DNA from: Actinomycetota bacterium
GTDB lineage: Bacteria > Actinomycetota > AC-67
Direction: 5' to 3'
DNA: 41,183 bases
Assembly (NCBI GenBank): GCA_041658565.1
Contig: JBAZZY010000025.1
Location: 1-41,183 of the forward strand
Shown: positions 6,593 through 15,128 of the stretch, piece by piece
How positions within the stretch are numbered: position 1 is the first letter of the stretch
How the letters are laid out: the number at the start of each line of letters is the position of its first letter
Made by a program: the position numbers and the translations under genes
Notes under the pieces: generated by a model
Databases searched by the model: none
Told to the model about the DNA's origin: nothing
What the model saw: the letters and a program-made list of their open reading frames with translations, nothing else

Positions 6593-8206
6593 ATGACCCA
6601 GATCATTGAAGGGCACGGCGGGCATCACGTCGCCGAAGCGCTGCGCGCGCACGGCGTTGATCGCATATACACGCTTTCGGGCGGACACATCTTCCCCATC
6701 TACGACGGGCTTCACCGGCGCGGGATGCGGATCGTGGATGTTCGTCACGAACTTGCCGCCGGCTTCGCGGCCGAGGCGCACGGAAAACTCACGCGCGCCC
6801 CGGGTGTTGCGGCACTGACCGCCGGACCCGGCGTCGTCAACGGGATGAACGCCATCGTTTCCGCGAGCTTCAACGGATCGCCGCTGGTCGTGCTCGGGGG
6901 ACGTGCGCCCCAAGTGCGATGGGGTCAAGGCAGTCTGCAAGAGATGGATCACACGCCGCTGCTTGCGCCGGTGACCAAGCGCTCCGAGACGGTATTCGAC
7001 ACCGCCGAAATCGGCGCGCGCACGTCGGCGGCGCTGGATTCGGCCGGTCTCCGTCATCGTGGGCCGGTGTTCTGCGACTTCCCGATGGACGTGCTCTTCA
7101 TGGAGGCCTCCGTTTCGGCGCCGGTGCCCGCCGCGGTCGAAGATGCAAGCCTGGACGGAGATCCCCAACTCGCAGCGCGTCTTCTGTCCGCGGCGGAGCG
7201 GCCGGTTTTGCTGCTGGGTTCGGACGTGTGGGCCGACGGAGCAGAGGTCGCCGCGCGCGCGCTGGTCGAGTCGGCGCGCCTTCCGGTGTTCGCAAACGGT
7301 ATGGGGCGCGGGATTCTGCCGGCCGATCACGCGCTTGCGTTCTCGGCGGCGCGCGGGCACGCGTTCGCGACGGCCGACCTGGTGATCGTCGTGGGTACGC
7401 GCTTGGACTTCCGCATTGCGTTCGGTAAGTTCGGCGACGCGAAGGTGATTCACGTCGTGGACGATCCCTCGCAAGTGGGCCATCATGCGGCCCCGTCGGC
7501 GTGGATTGCCGGGCCGATCGCCGCGGGACTCGATGCGCTCGCCGGCGCAGGGGCGCGCGTGAGCGAGGACTGGGTCGGGCAGCTGCGCGCGGTTGAGACA
7601 TCGAAGCGAGAGTCCTTCGCAAGCGACCTTGCGAGCACGGCTGCTCCGCTTCATCCGGCGCGCGTCTACGGCGAACTGGTTCCGCGCCTGGCGCGCGACG
7701 GCATTGTGATCGCCGACGGCGGCGACTTCGCGTCGTATGCAGGCAAGTTCGTAGATGTGTTTGAGCCCGGCGGCTGGCTCGATCCCGGGCCGTACGGTTG
7801 TCTAGGGATCTCCGCCGGCTACGCGCTCGCGGCGGGACTGCTGTACCCGGGACGCCAGATCGTCGTGTTGCTGGGAGACGGAGCTGCGGGGTTCAGCCTT
7901 GGGGACTGGGACACGCTCGTTCGTTTCGGCGTCGACGTGACGCTGGTGTGCGGTAACAACGGGATCTGGGGGCTCGAGAAGCACCCGATGCAGTTCCTGT
8001 ATGGATACGACGTCGCCGCGGAGTTGCGGCCCGAGACCCGCTATGACGAGGTCATGCGCGCGTTCGGTGGTCACGGCGAGTTCGTAAGGGAACCCGCGGA
8101 ACTCGGACCCGCACTTGAACGCGCGCTCGCGACGCCGGGTCCGAGCCTGGTCAACGTCATCACCGACCCCGCGATCGCCTACCCGCGGACCTCACTGCTG
8201 GCCTGA
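6593..8206 (+). CDS. thiamine-diphosphate-dependent enzyme, acetolactate synthase-like
   Basis: A 537-residue ThDP enzyme with the three-domain POX/AHAS layout. The Pyr domain is at about 1-170 with catalytic Glu53 in RHELAAGFAAEA; a central domain follows at about 185-325; the PP domain is at about 355-535 with the ThDP/Mg motif GDG (428-430) to NN (455-456). Such enzymes decarboxylate 2-oxoacids or split 2-hydroxyacyl-CoAs. The family resemblance is to acetolactate synthase large subunit and oxalyl-CoA decarboxylase-like proteins, but no small regulatory subunit or branched-chain genes are adjacent, so the substrate is open. The ATG at 6593 is preferred (AGGA about 9 nt upstream); an in-frame ATG 9 bp earlier is possible. 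Confidence 0.85.
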   Translation: MTQIIEGHGGHHVAEALRAHGVDRIYTLSGGHIFPIYDGLHRRGMRIVDVRHELAAGFAAEAHGKLTRAPGVAALTAGPGVVNGMNAIVSASFNGSPLVVLGGRAPQVRWGQGSLQEMDHTPLLAPVTKRSETVFDTAEIGARTSAALDSAGLRHRGPVFCDFPMDVLFMEASVSAPVPAAVEDASLDGDPQLAARLLSAAERPVLLLGSDVWADGAEVAARALVESARLPVFANGMGRGILPADHALAFSAARGHAFATADLVIVVGTRLDFRIAFGKFGDAKVIHVVDDPSQVGHHAAPSAWIAGPIAAGLDALAGAGARVSEDWVGQLRAVETSKRESFASDLASTAAPLHPARVYGELVPRLARDGIVIADGGDFASYAGKFVDVFEPGGWLDPGPYGCLGISAGYALAAGLLYPGRQIVVLLGDGAAGFSLGDWDTLVRFGVDVTLVCGNNGIWGLEKHPMQFLYGYDVAAELRPETRYDEVMRAFGGHGEFVREPAELGPALERALATPGPSLVNVITDPAIAYPRTSLLA

Positions 8207-8284
8207 GCGGCGCGCGGCGGTTCGCGTCGCAATCCGCGCGGGTTTGTCTTTGCGGGAGGCCGAGCCCGGCGCGGCGCGCGCTTC

Positions 8285-8290
8285 TATACT
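8285..8290 (+). promoter_or_regulatory. putative -10 element of the ABC exporter gene
   Basis: TATACT followed by 6 nt (CGAACC) and ATG at 8297. The spacing places the transcription start at or next to the A of the ATG, so the mRNA is probably leaderless. Confidence 0.6.
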
Positions 8291-8296
8291 CGAACC

Positions 8297-10171
8297 ATGT
8301 TCCCTGGTGCCCACGGCGGGCGAATGCTGCTGCGCGGATCCGACGACAGCGTAAAGAGCCACAAGCTCGTTCCCGGAACCATCCCGCGCGCGCTGCGTCT
8401 CGCGGCGCGGTACCGGGCGGCCATCGGCGCCTATCTCGGGGTGGTTGTGGTGTCGGCGTTGCTCGCGGCCGTACCGCCGCTGCTGATGCGCGCGCTGATC
8501 GACCGCGCGATTCTTCTTGGGAACGTGCGGTTGGTGTACATCCTCGCCGGGGCCGGTGTCGGTGTTGCCGCGGCGCAGGCGGGCGCCAGCCTCGCGGGAC
8601 GGTGGCTGGCGTCGCGGGTCGGCGAAGGACTCATCTTCGATCTTCGTGTGAAGCTCTTTGATCACGTGCAGCGGATGCCGCTCGCGTTCTTTACGCGTAC
8701 GCAAACCGGGGCGTTGATTAGCCGGATGAACAGCGATGTGGTCGGCGCTCAATCCGCAGTGACCGGGACGCTTGGAACCGTGGTGCAAAACGTGGTGAAC
8801 CTCGTGACGACGATTTCGATTATGGCCACACTCGAGTGGCGCTTGACGCTGCTCGCCTTGGCCGTGCTGCCGCTGTTCCTGCTGCCCACCAAGCGGGTCG
8901 GACGCCGCCTTCAGCGGGTAACTCGCGAACAGATGGGGCTTAACGCAGAGATGAACGGCATGATGCAGGAGCGGTTCAACGTCTCGGGCGCAATGCTGTC
9001 GAAGCTCTACGGACGACCCGACGACGAGCGCACGGTATTCGCCGCCCGGGCAGGCCGCGTGCGCGATATCGGAGTGAAGATCGCGGTCTACGCGCGCACG
9101 TTGTTCGTTACGCTCGGCGTGGTTGCCGGCGTCGGCGCTGCGGTGGTCTACGGAGTCGGAGGGCGGCTCGCCATCAACGGAGATATCTCGACCGGCACGG
9201 TCGTTGCGTTCATCGCTTACGTTGGCGCGCTGTACGGACCGCTCACCATGTTGACGAACGCGCGCGTGGATCTCATGACGTCGTTCGTCAGTTTCGAGCG
9301 GGTCTTCGAGGTGCTCGACTTGCCGCCGTCGATTGCCGATCGAGACGGAGCCGTTGCGCTCGAGGCGGCGCGCGGCCGGATCGAGTTCCGCGATGTGCGA
9401 TTCCGCTACCCGCGCGCGCGGGACGTGTCGATTGCATCCCTGGAAACCGTGGGGAACTTCGACGAGGAGACGGATCCGGTTGAGGTGCTCTCGGGTGTCT
9501 CGTTTGTGGCCGAGCCGGGAATGACGGTGGCCCTTGTCGGTCCGTCCGGGGCCGGCAAGACGACCATTTCGGCGCTCATTCCGCGGCTGTACGACGCAAC
9601 CGCGGGCGCGGTGCTCATCGACGGCCTCGACGTGCGGGACTTGACGCTGGCGAGTTTGCGCGCGCACATCGGGGTCGTGAGCCAAGACCCGCACTTGTTC
9701 CACGACACCGTACGCAGCAACCTGTTGTTCGCGCGCCCCGATGCCGGCGAAGAGGCATTGGTCGAGGCGTGCCGGGCCGCGCAGATCTACCACGTGATCG
9801 CTGCGTTGTCCGACGGATTCGACACCGTCGTAGGAGAGCGTGGTTACCGGCTTTCGGGTGGGGAGAAGCAACGCCTCGCGATCGCGCGCGTTCTTCTCAA
9901 GGCGCCGCCGATCGTGATTCTGGACGAGGCGACGTCGCATTTGGATTCGGAGTCCGAGGTGCTTATCCAGCGCGCGCTCGACGCGGCGCTCTCGGGGCGG
10001 ACCTCAGTTGTGATCGCGCACCGTTTGTCCACGATCGTCAATGCCGACATGATCTTGGTCGTGGAGGAAGGACGCATCGTGCAGCAGGGTCGCCATGCGG
10101 ATCTGGTGGGAGTGCCGGGAACCTACGCGGACCTGTACCTGACGCAATTCGCGCCCGCTGCCGGCGACTAG
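8297..10171 (+). CDS. ABC exporter, fused permease and ATPase
   Basis: A 624-residue half-transporter. The transmembrane domain spans about 40-335, with six predicted membrane helices (for example AYLGVVVVSALLAAVPPLL). The ATPase follows with Walker A GPSGAGKTT (415-423), signature LSGGEKQR (519-526), Walker B VILDEATSHLD (540-550) and H-loop His575. It would work as a homo- or heterodimer exporting lipids, drugs or peptides; no partner half-transporter is adjacent. The stretch between the first ATPase strand (IEFRDVRFRYP) and the VEVLSGVSF strand has an acidic insertion of roughly 15 residues. The stop codon shares CTAG with the stop of the opposing gene. Confidence 0.92.
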   Translation: MFPGAHGGRMLLRGSDDSVKSHKLVPGTIPRALRLAARYRAAIGAYLGVVVVSALLAAVPPLLMRALIDRAILLGNVRLVYILAGAGVGVAAAQAGASLAGRWLASRVGEGLIFDLRVKLFDHVQRMPLAFFTRTQTGALISRMNSDVVGAQSAVTGTLGTVVQNVVNLVTTISIMATLEWRLTLLALAVLPLFLLPTKRVGRRLQRVTREQMGLNAEMNGMMQERFNVSGAMLSKLYGRPDDERTVFAARAGRVRDIGVKIAVYARTLFVTLGVVAGVGAAVVYGVGGRLAINGDISTGTVVAFIAYVGALYGPLTMLTNARVDLMTSFVSFERVFEVLDLPPSIADRDGAVALEAARGRIEFRDVRFRYPRARDVSIASLETVGNFDEETDPVEVLSGVSFVAEPGMTVALVGPSGAGKTTISALIPRLYDATAGAVLIDGLDVRDLTLASLRAHIGVVSQDPHLFHDTVRSNLLFARPDAGEEALVEACRAAQIYHVIAALSDGFDTVVGERGYRLSGGEKQRLAIARVLLKAPPIVILDEATSHLDSESEVLIQRALDAALSGRTSVVIAHRLSTIVNADMILVVEEGRIVQQGRHADLVGVPGTYADLYLTQFAPAAGD

Positions 10172-10587
10172 ATGTCGCTCTGCGCCCACACGACGCCGTA
10201 GCGTCCGCCGAACTGCTCTGAGGTGCACGGCCAACTGCCCGTGTAGCTCCAGCACGAGACGCTGACTCCGACCCGATCCCCCGGACGCGTTGGGAGGGAT
10301 CCGTTCGTGGGCTCGCCCTGCACCGGGCGCCGCACGATGTCCGCCCAGGTTTGCCCGCCGTCTCTGGAGACGGAGATCACAAACGGATTCGTGGTTGCCG
10401 CGACGTAGAAACCGGGGCCGCTGGCCGTGTAGTAGCAGTCGTGCGGCCGGATGCTGGCGATCGGCCCGTGGGTTCCCACGGCAACGCAGCCATCGTCGAA
10501 ATCGGCGGCGGCAGTGCCGGGCACGACGGCGATGCTTGCCGCGACGGTAATCGCGAGCAGCACGGATGCGGCGGCGCTCCTTTTCAT
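10168..10587 (-). CDS. small exported protein, paralogue of the 39899-40282 protein
   Basis: A 139-residue protein with a signal peptide (MKRSAAASVLLAITVAASIA, cleavage near TAAA-D). The mature part contains GCVAVGTHGP, then CYYTASGPGFYVAA, a strand pair with DGGQTW, and a C-terminal CWSYTGSWPC pair. The protein at 39899-40282 shows the same order (GCVAY, C(E/Y)xTAxGPxxYVxA, a W or TW strand, then VxxxxGDxVxxxV), so both belong to one small family, probably a disulfide-stabilised beta domain. The start is taken at 10587, just before the signal peptide; an upstream in-frame start adds a polar, unlikely extension. Confidence 0.65.
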   Translation of the reverse strand: MKRSAAASVLLAITVAASIAVVPGTAAADFDDGCVAVGTHGPIASIRPHDCYYTASGPGFYVAATTNPFVISVSRDGGQTWADIVRRPVQGEPTNGSLPTRPGDRVGVSVSCWSYTGSWPCTSEQFGGRYGVVWAQSDI

Positions 10588-10692
10588 CGCGGACAGGTTT
10601 CTCCGCGCGCGAAGGCTCCTCCTTGAGTTCTTACGGGGGTCTGCCGCAACGTCCCGAAACGTTCCGTTCGCTTTCATCCCGATACGCGACGT

Positions 10693-10709
10693 CGGCGCTC
10701 TTTGCGCCG
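10693..10709 (-). terminator. short hairpin after the MBL-fold gene
   Basis: CGGCGC, 5-nt loop, GCGCCG, immediately past the stop codon of the minus-strand gene at 10711. There is no U-tract. A weak terminator is the simplest reading. Confidence 0.35.
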
Positions 10710-10710
10710 C

Positions 10711-11532
10711 CTACAAATCGATGACGTGACCCTCGGCTGCCGCGCGCACCGGCAGGGCGCCGGTGGAGTACTTTTGAACGAGGGCGTCGATCTCGTCGTC
10801 GGTGCGTTCGGGGTCGTGGTGGAACAGCAGCAGTTCGCGCGCGCCGCACGCCTCCGCCAGTCCGACCGCGTACTCGATCGTGGCGTGCCCCAGATGCGCG
10901 CGCGCGTTGAACTCCTCCTGGGTGTACTGCGCGTCGTGGATGAGCAGGTCTACTCCGTCGGCAAGTTCACGCGCCGTCTCGTGGAACTCCGCGACTTCGC
11001 CCGGCGCGCGCGCCGGCCAGTGATCGGACATGTACGCAACGGATGTCGCGTTGTCGGAGATGCGGAACCCGTAGGTCCGCGTCATCTTGTGCGGGATGTC
11101 GCGGGCGAGCACCCGGAAGCCTTCGATGTCGTGCTTCCCCGGCTCCAAGCCCGCAACCGACCAGTCACCGCGCAGATCCTCCAAGCGAACGGGGAAGTGC
11201 GGTGGCCCGAGCGCGCGCGCCATTACCTCCGACGCGTCGCCTTGCTCGGGGATCAAGACGTCAACGCGCGCGCCGTCTTGATCGCCCGAGGCGAAGAACG
11301 GCAGGCCGTGGGTGTGGTCCCAGTGCAGGTGTCCGAGCAAGATCGTTCCGCGGAACGCGCGACGGTCCAGGATCTTGCTCAGGCGCCGCAGGCCGGTGCC
11401 GCCGTCGACCACCAATGTGGGGTCTGCGTCACCGTGGGCGAACGCTACGCACGAGGTGTTGCCGCCGTAGCGATCAAACTCGGCTCCCGTCGCAGGAGTC
11501 GAGCCGCGAACACCGCACAGCAGCAGTCTCAC
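10711..11532 (-). CDS. MBL-fold metal-dependent hydrolase
   Basis: A 273-residue metallo-beta-lactamase-fold protein, related in layout to RNase Z/PhnP-type phosphodiesterases. It starts MRLLLCGVRGSTPATG, has a GGNTSC loop and the metal-binding motif HLHWDH (68-73). Further metal ligands are likely in MSDHW and the late LLLFHHDP segment. The substrate is unknown; a cyclic nucleotide or nucleic-acid phosphodiester is plausible from the family. It is cytoplasmic. The GTG start lies 6 nt after TACACT on the minus strand, fitting a leaderless transcript. Confidence 0.8.
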   Translation of the reverse strand: MRLLLCGVRGSTPATGAEFDRYGGNTSCVAFAHGDADPTLVVDGGTGLRRLSKILDRRAFRGTILLGHLHWDHTHGLPFFASGDQDGARVDVLIPEQGDASEVMARALGPPHFPVRLEDLRGDWSVAGLEPGKHDIEGFRVLARDIPHKMTRTYGFRISDNATSVAYMSDHWPARAPGEVAEFHETARELADGVDLLIHDAQYTQEEFNARAHLGHATIEYAVGLAEACGARELLLFHHDPERTDDEIDALVQKYSTGALPVRAAAEGHVIDL

Positions 11533-11538
11533 CCCGCG

Positions 11539-11544
11539 AGTGTA
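11539..11544 (-). promoter_or_regulatory. putative -10 element of the MBL-fold hydrolase gene
   Basis: TACACT on the minus strand, 6 nt (CGCGGG), then the GTG start. Same leaderless spacing as other genes here. Confidence 0.5.
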
Positions 11545-11578
11545 TCCGCAGCCCCCCGCTGCGCCGCCAGTTGGAGCC

Positions 11579-12145
11579 TCACTCTTGCCGCGCGTAGCGC
11601 TCTTCGGAGAAGGGGTGGGCGTCGCTGTGGTAACCGCGGATCTCCCAAAAACCGCGCGTGTCGTGGTCCAGGAACTCCACCGCGCTCGCCCACTTCACGC
11701 TCTTCCACGCGTAGCGTTTGGGGACGACCAAGCGCATTGGTCCGCCGTGTTCGAACTCCAGCGGCTCTCCGTCGTGCGCCCATGCGAACAGCACGTCGTC
11801 GTCCATCAGTGCGTCGAGCGGGAGATTCGCCGAGTACCCGTGCGGAGCGTGCACCAAGGCGTGTGTCGCCGACGGACGGACGCGCGCGCGCCGGGCAATC
11901 TCGCGAAAAAGCACTCCCTCCCACGCGTTGTCGAGCTTGGACCAACCGGTGACGCAGTGGAAGTCGGCGGTGAGCCCGGTGGCCGGAAGCGCGCGAAACT
12001 CATCCCAGGTCCACTCGGCGGTTTCCGCAACGTCGCCGAAGGCGCGGAACCGCCACGTCGCGGGATCGAAGCGGGGAACCGGTCCCTCGTGGAGCAGTGG
12101 CCAGCCTCGCGCGAGGCGCTGTCCGGGGGGAAGTCGATCGGCCAC
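11579..12145 (-). CDS. sulfite-oxidase-family molybdopterin enzyme
   Basis: A 188-residue protein consisting of the oxidoreductase molybdopterin-binding domain alone. The cysteine that ligates molybdenum is probably Cys64 in DFHCVTGWSK, followed by typical AHGYSANLPLDAL-like and PMRLVVPKRYAWKSVKW segments. It lacks the dimerisation domain of eukaryotic sulfite oxidase and has no signal peptide, so it resembles short cytoplasmic actinobacterial members whose substrate is unknown. These use Mo-molybdopterin without added nucleotide. The Moco operon lies about 2.5 kb away. The start is GTG, 6 nt after TAAGCT. Confidence 0.85.
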   Translation of the reverse strand: MADRLPPGQRLARGWPLLHEGPVPRFDPATWRFRAFGDVAETAEWTWDEFRALPATGLTADFHCVTGWSKLDNAWEGVLFREIARRARVRPSATHALVHAPHGYSANLPLDALMDDDVLFAWAHDGEPLEFEHGGPMRLVVPKRYAWKSVKWASAVEFLDHDTRGFWEIRGYHSDAHPFSEERYARQE

Positions 12146-12151
12146 GAATCC

Positions 12152-12157
12152 AGCTTA
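12152..12157 (-). promoter_or_regulatory. putative -10 element of the molybdoenzyme gene
   Basis: TAAGCT on the minus strand, then 6 nt (GGATTC), then GTG at 12145. This fits the leaderless pattern. Confidence 0.5.
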
Positions 12158-12239
12158 CTGATTACGATGTAACCCCACCTGAGGTTCGTTGCCAGGCGGA
12201 GTGCGCGGGATCAGGGGTGCGTTCCGCAGTGGCGCGCGT

Positions 12240-12268
12240 GTAGTCACCAAGAAGCGCGTAGTCACCAA
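12240..12268. repeat. two direct repeats of GTAGTCACCAA
   Basis: GTAGTCACCAA occurs at 12240-12250 and 12258-12268, an 18-bp period, with similar flanks (GAAGCGC / AAAAGGG). It lies 60-90 bp before the CocE-type hydrolase gene and could be a binding site in its promoter. Nothing else is seen in the 12158-12327 interval. Confidence 0.4.
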
Positions 12269-12327
12269 AAAGGGATTCTCCGGAACACATCGAAGCTCTA
12301 CCCGAGCCTGCGAGCGGGAGGGAGCCC

Positions 12328-14139
12328 ATGATTCGTCGGTGTGTCGTTGCTGTTGCCTTGGTGGGGTTGATCGCGGCGCCGGGTGTTGGGCGCGCGCAAA
12401 CGTGGAGCCCGCGCGACGCGGATTTCCCCCAGGTTGCGATTGAGCGTGACGTTCGGGTGACGATGTCCGACGGTGTGCGTTTGGCCGTGGACGTGTTGCG
12501 TCCGGCCGGCGACGACGGGACGGCGGCGCCGGGGCGGTTCCCCGTGCTCGTCACGCAGACTCCATACAACAAGGCTGCTCCGCAGTTGAACTTCCGCAGC
12601 GACTACTTGATCACGCGCGGTTACGTCCAAGTGATTGCCGACGTCCGCGGCACCGGCGCGTCTGAGGGAATGTGGGATTCGTTCGGAACGCGCGAGCAAA
12701 TCGACGGTAAGGAGATCGTCGAGTGGGCGGCCTCGCGCGAATGGTCCGACGGTAACGTCGGGCTGCACGGGACGTCCTACGGCGCGATCAACCAGATCCT
12801 CACCGCCGCGCAGCATCCTGAGGGCCTGCGTGCGATCTTCCCGGTTGTTCCCGCGGGAGACGTCTACCGGGACATCGTCGGTTCGGGCGGAGAGACAAAC
12901 ACGAGTTTCATCCCGATGTGGCTCGGCCTCGTGACCGCTCTCGGTCTGTTGCCGCCTACCTACACCGGGAATGACCCCGTCGGCGCGGTGAACGCGGTGG
13001 TTTCGCACGCGGCCGGCGCTGTTGGGTTCCAGACGACCATGCTTGCGAACGCAACGTCGGGGGGCGACAACTCCTACGACGGTCCGTTCTACCGCGAACG
13101 CTCGCCGCTGGAGGTAATCGATCGAGTGGACGTCCCGACGTTCGTCGTCGGAGGCTGGTTCGACCTGTTCCAGCGCGGAGAACCAATGCTCTATGAACGT
13201 CTGGCGGCTAACGGAATCCCGACCCGGTTGCTGATGGGCCCCTGGTATCACGTCACCGCAGGCATGGGTGAAGGGCTGCCGGCCGACGGGGTGCCGGTTC
13301 TGCCGGAGTTGGAGCTTCGCTGGTTCGACCACTACGTCCGCGGGGTTGCAGACGATGACCTGGACGTCGACGTGGCTCCTGTGACGTACTACCGTCTCGG
13401 CTCGGGGCACTGGACAACAACGGAATCGTGGCCACCGCCCGGCGTCGTCTACGACGAGCGTTTCTTGTCCGGACCGGGTATGGCTCCCGTTTCGACCGGC
13501 ACGCTCGCGGAGTCCGCGCCTGCGGCGCAGGATCCCGACACGCTGGTGTGGCAACCCGCTTCGGGGACCTGCACGCGGTCCATCGCACAGTGGACGGCAG
13601 CCGGCGTGAACCAAGGATGCGAAGCAGACCAGCGCACGAACGACGCGGTGAACTCGCTCGTATACGACATGCCGGTGGCGACCGATACCGTGCTTGCCGG
13701 ACCGGTGGCCGCGCGCCTGTTTGCTTCGACCAACGGCCGGGACGCTTTCATCACCGCGCGCCTCGCCGACGTGAGCCCCGATGGGGCGGTCACGCAGATC
13801 AGCGCGGGGTGGAACCTGCTTTCGTTGCGCGCGCTTGACGAGTCCAAGACGACGGTTCGGAACGGGCTGACGGTGCGTCCGTATCACCCGTTCACGCGCG
13901 CCTCGGTACTGCCGGTCGAAGACGGCGTCCTGAACGAGTTGTGGGTTGAGATCTTCCCCACCGGCGCGCTCATCAAGGCCGGGCACAAACTGCGCTTCTC
14001 TGTTCAGGCGTCCGACACCCCGCACTTGAGTCCCTCGGTGCCGACCGAGGCGAACTTGGCAGGCAGCGTGTTGCAGTTACACCACAGCGCGGAGTATCCC
14101 TCGGCAGTCGTGCTTCCATTCCAGACTTCGGGTCCGTAG
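12328..14139 (+). CDS. exported CocE/NonD-family hydrolase (peptidase S15 fold)
   Basis: A 603-residue protein with a signal peptide (RRCVVAVALVGLIAAPGVGRA). An alpha/beta-hydrolase domain (about 35-350) has nucleophile Ser150 in GTSYG, acid Asp279 in GGWFDLF and His308 in GPWYHVT. A C-terminal jelly-roll domain (about 370-600) is typical of the X-Pro dipeptidyl-peptidase/CocE family. Members hydrolyse acyl esters, amides or X-Pro peptides; export suggests use of external substrates. A good Shine-Dalgarno (gggaggga) precedes the ATG. Length and triad are intact. Confidence 0.9.
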   Translation: MIRRCVVAVALVGLIAAPGVGRAQTWSPRDADFPQVAIERDVRVTMSDGVRLAVDVLRPAGDDGTAAPGRFPVLVTQTPYNKAAPQLNFRSDYLITRGYVQVIADVRGTGASEGMWDSFGTREQIDGKEIVEWAASREWSDGNVGLHGTSYGAINQILTAAQHPEGLRAIFPVVPAGDVYRDIVGSGGETNTSFIPMWLGLVTALGLLPPTYTGNDPVGAVNAVVSHAAGAVGFQTTMLANATSGGDNSYDGPFYRERSPLEVIDRVDVPTFVVGGWFDLFQRGEPMLYERLAANGIPTRLLMGPWYHVTAGMGEGLPADGVPVLPELELRWFDHYVRGVADDDLDVDVAPVTYYRLGSGHWTTTESWPPPGVVYDERFLSGPGMAPVSTGTLAESAPAAQDPDTLVWQPASGTCTRSIAQWTAAGVNQGCEADQRTNDAVNSLVYDMPVATDTVLAGPVAARLFASTNGRDAFITARLADVSPDGAVTQISAGWNLLSLRALDESKTTVRNGLTVRPYHPFTRASVLPVEDGVLNELWVEIFPTGALIKAGHKLRFSVQASDTPHLSPSVPTEANLAGSVLQLHHSAEYPSAVVLPFQTSGP

Positions 14140-14142
14140 CCT
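14137..14142 (+). promoter_or_regulatory. putative -10 element of the GNAT gene
   Basis: TAGCCT, overlapping the stop codon of the upstream hydrolase, then 6 nt (GAAGGA) and ATG at 14149. AAGGA could alternatively act as a weak, close Shine-Dalgarno. Confidence 0.45.
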
Positions 14143-14148
14143 GAAGGA

Positions 14149-14712
14149 ATGCCGAAACTGGTTGTGAAGCCTGTCGTCGCCGAGCTGTGGGTCGACTTGG
14201 AGCGGCTGTTCGGTCCGAGCGGCGCGTGCTCGGGATGCTGGTGCATGTGGTGGCGCATCACCGCGGCGGAGTTCTCGCGCGACGCCGGCGCTGCAAACCG
14301 TGCCGCGTTCCGAGACATCGTGCGCTCGGGTGCCGTGCCCGGCTTGCTCGCCTATTCCGGCGACACGCCGGTGGGGTGGGTGTGCGTTGCTCCGCGCACC
14401 GAGTTCCCACGTATTGAGCGCTCACCGAAACTGCGTCCGGTGGACGACACGCCGGTGTGGTCGATCGTGTGCTTCTTTGTGGATCGCGCGCACCGCGGCG
14501 AGAACGTCGCCGCGCGCCTGTTGCGCGAGGCGGTGCGCTGGGCTGCGTCCAACGGCGCGCGCGTCGTCGAGGGGTACCCCGTTGATCCGGGCAAGTCCGC
14601 GGCGTCGTCGTTCACCGGCGTCACGCCGATGTTCGAAGCGGCCGGGTTCCGTGAAGTCGAACGGCGCGGGGGCCGTCCGATCATGCGCAAGAAAGTAAGC
14701 GCGCGCCGCTAG
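14149..14712 (+). CDS. GNAT-family N-acetyltransferase
   Basis: A 187-residue protein with the GNAT core: strand VGWVCVAPRTEF, then WSIVCFFVDRAHRGENVAARLL, where motif A (RGENVA) binds acetyl-CoA. The N-terminus has an unusual CSGCWCMWWR cluster (about residues 25-34), which recurs in a subgroup of actinobacterial GNAT proteins, possibly for metal binding. The substrate is unknown. The gene follows the CocE-type hydrolase by 9 bp and converges on moaE, sharing the CTAG stop overlap. Confidence 0.8.
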   Translation: MPKLVVKPVVAELWVDLERLFGPSGACSGCWCMWWRITAAEFSRDAGAANRAAFRDIVRSGAVPGLLAYSGDTPVGWVCVAPRTEFPRIERSPKLRPVDDTPVWSIVCFFVDRAHRGENVAARLLREAVRWAASNGARVVEGYPVDPGKSAASSFTGVTPMFEAAGFREVERRGGRPIMRKKVSARR

Positions 14713-15128
14713 CAGTCGGTTCCGACCCAGGCTTCGCCGTCTTCGAAGATCTCTTTCTTCCAGACGGCGACTTCGGCTTTGATGGTGTCGATCAGCCATC
14801 GCGCGGCTTCGAAGGCCTCGGGACGATGCGGCGCCGCGGCGGCGACGACCACGCTCGGCTCTCCGACTTCGCAGGTACCTGTGCGGTGTACCGCGAGCAC
14901 GCCGCCGAGTTCCCATCGCTCGGCCGCTTCTTCCGCAATCGCACGCAGCTGCTTTTCGGCGCGCTCGGTGTAAGCCTCGTATTCGAGGCGAACCACGACG
15001 CGGCCGTGGTTGGGGGAGCGCGTGGTGCCTTCGAAGGCGACCAGGCCTCCGCACTCGGGGCGCCGAATACCGGCGACGAGTCCCGCCACGTCGAGCGGAG
15101 TTTCGAACAGTCCGGTCACGATGATCAC
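14709..15128 (-). CDS. moaE: molybdopterin synthase catalytic subunit
   Basis: A 139-residue MoaE. It carries EGTTRSPNHG (33-42; binds substrate phosphate), LEYEAY (48-53), HRTG (81-84) and the catalytic lysines K117 and K124 in TIKAEVAVWKKE. It inserts two sulfurs, delivered as thiocarboxylate on MoaD, into precursor Z (cPMP) to give molybdopterin. It is the last gene of the moeA-moaD/C-moaB-moaE operon, starts with GTG and overlaps the moaB stop (GTGA). Confidence 0.95.
   Translation of the reverse strand: MIIVTGLFETPLDVAGLVAGIRRPECGGLVAFEGTTRSPNHGRVVVRLEYEAYTERAEKQLRAIAEEAAERWELGGVLAVHRTGTCEVGEPSVVVAAAAPHRPEAFEAARWLIDTIKAEVAVWKKEIFEDGEAWVGTDC

Noticed and set aside
8192..9940. 582-residue open frame antisense to the ABC exporter
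   Set aside because: Arg/His/Gln-rich composition without motifs, and it mirrors an obviously real gene. Long antisense frames are expected at this GC content.
12298..14025. 575-residue open frame antisense to the CocE-type hydrolase
   Set aside because: No domain, Arg-rich, full overlap with a gene whose catalytic triad is intact.
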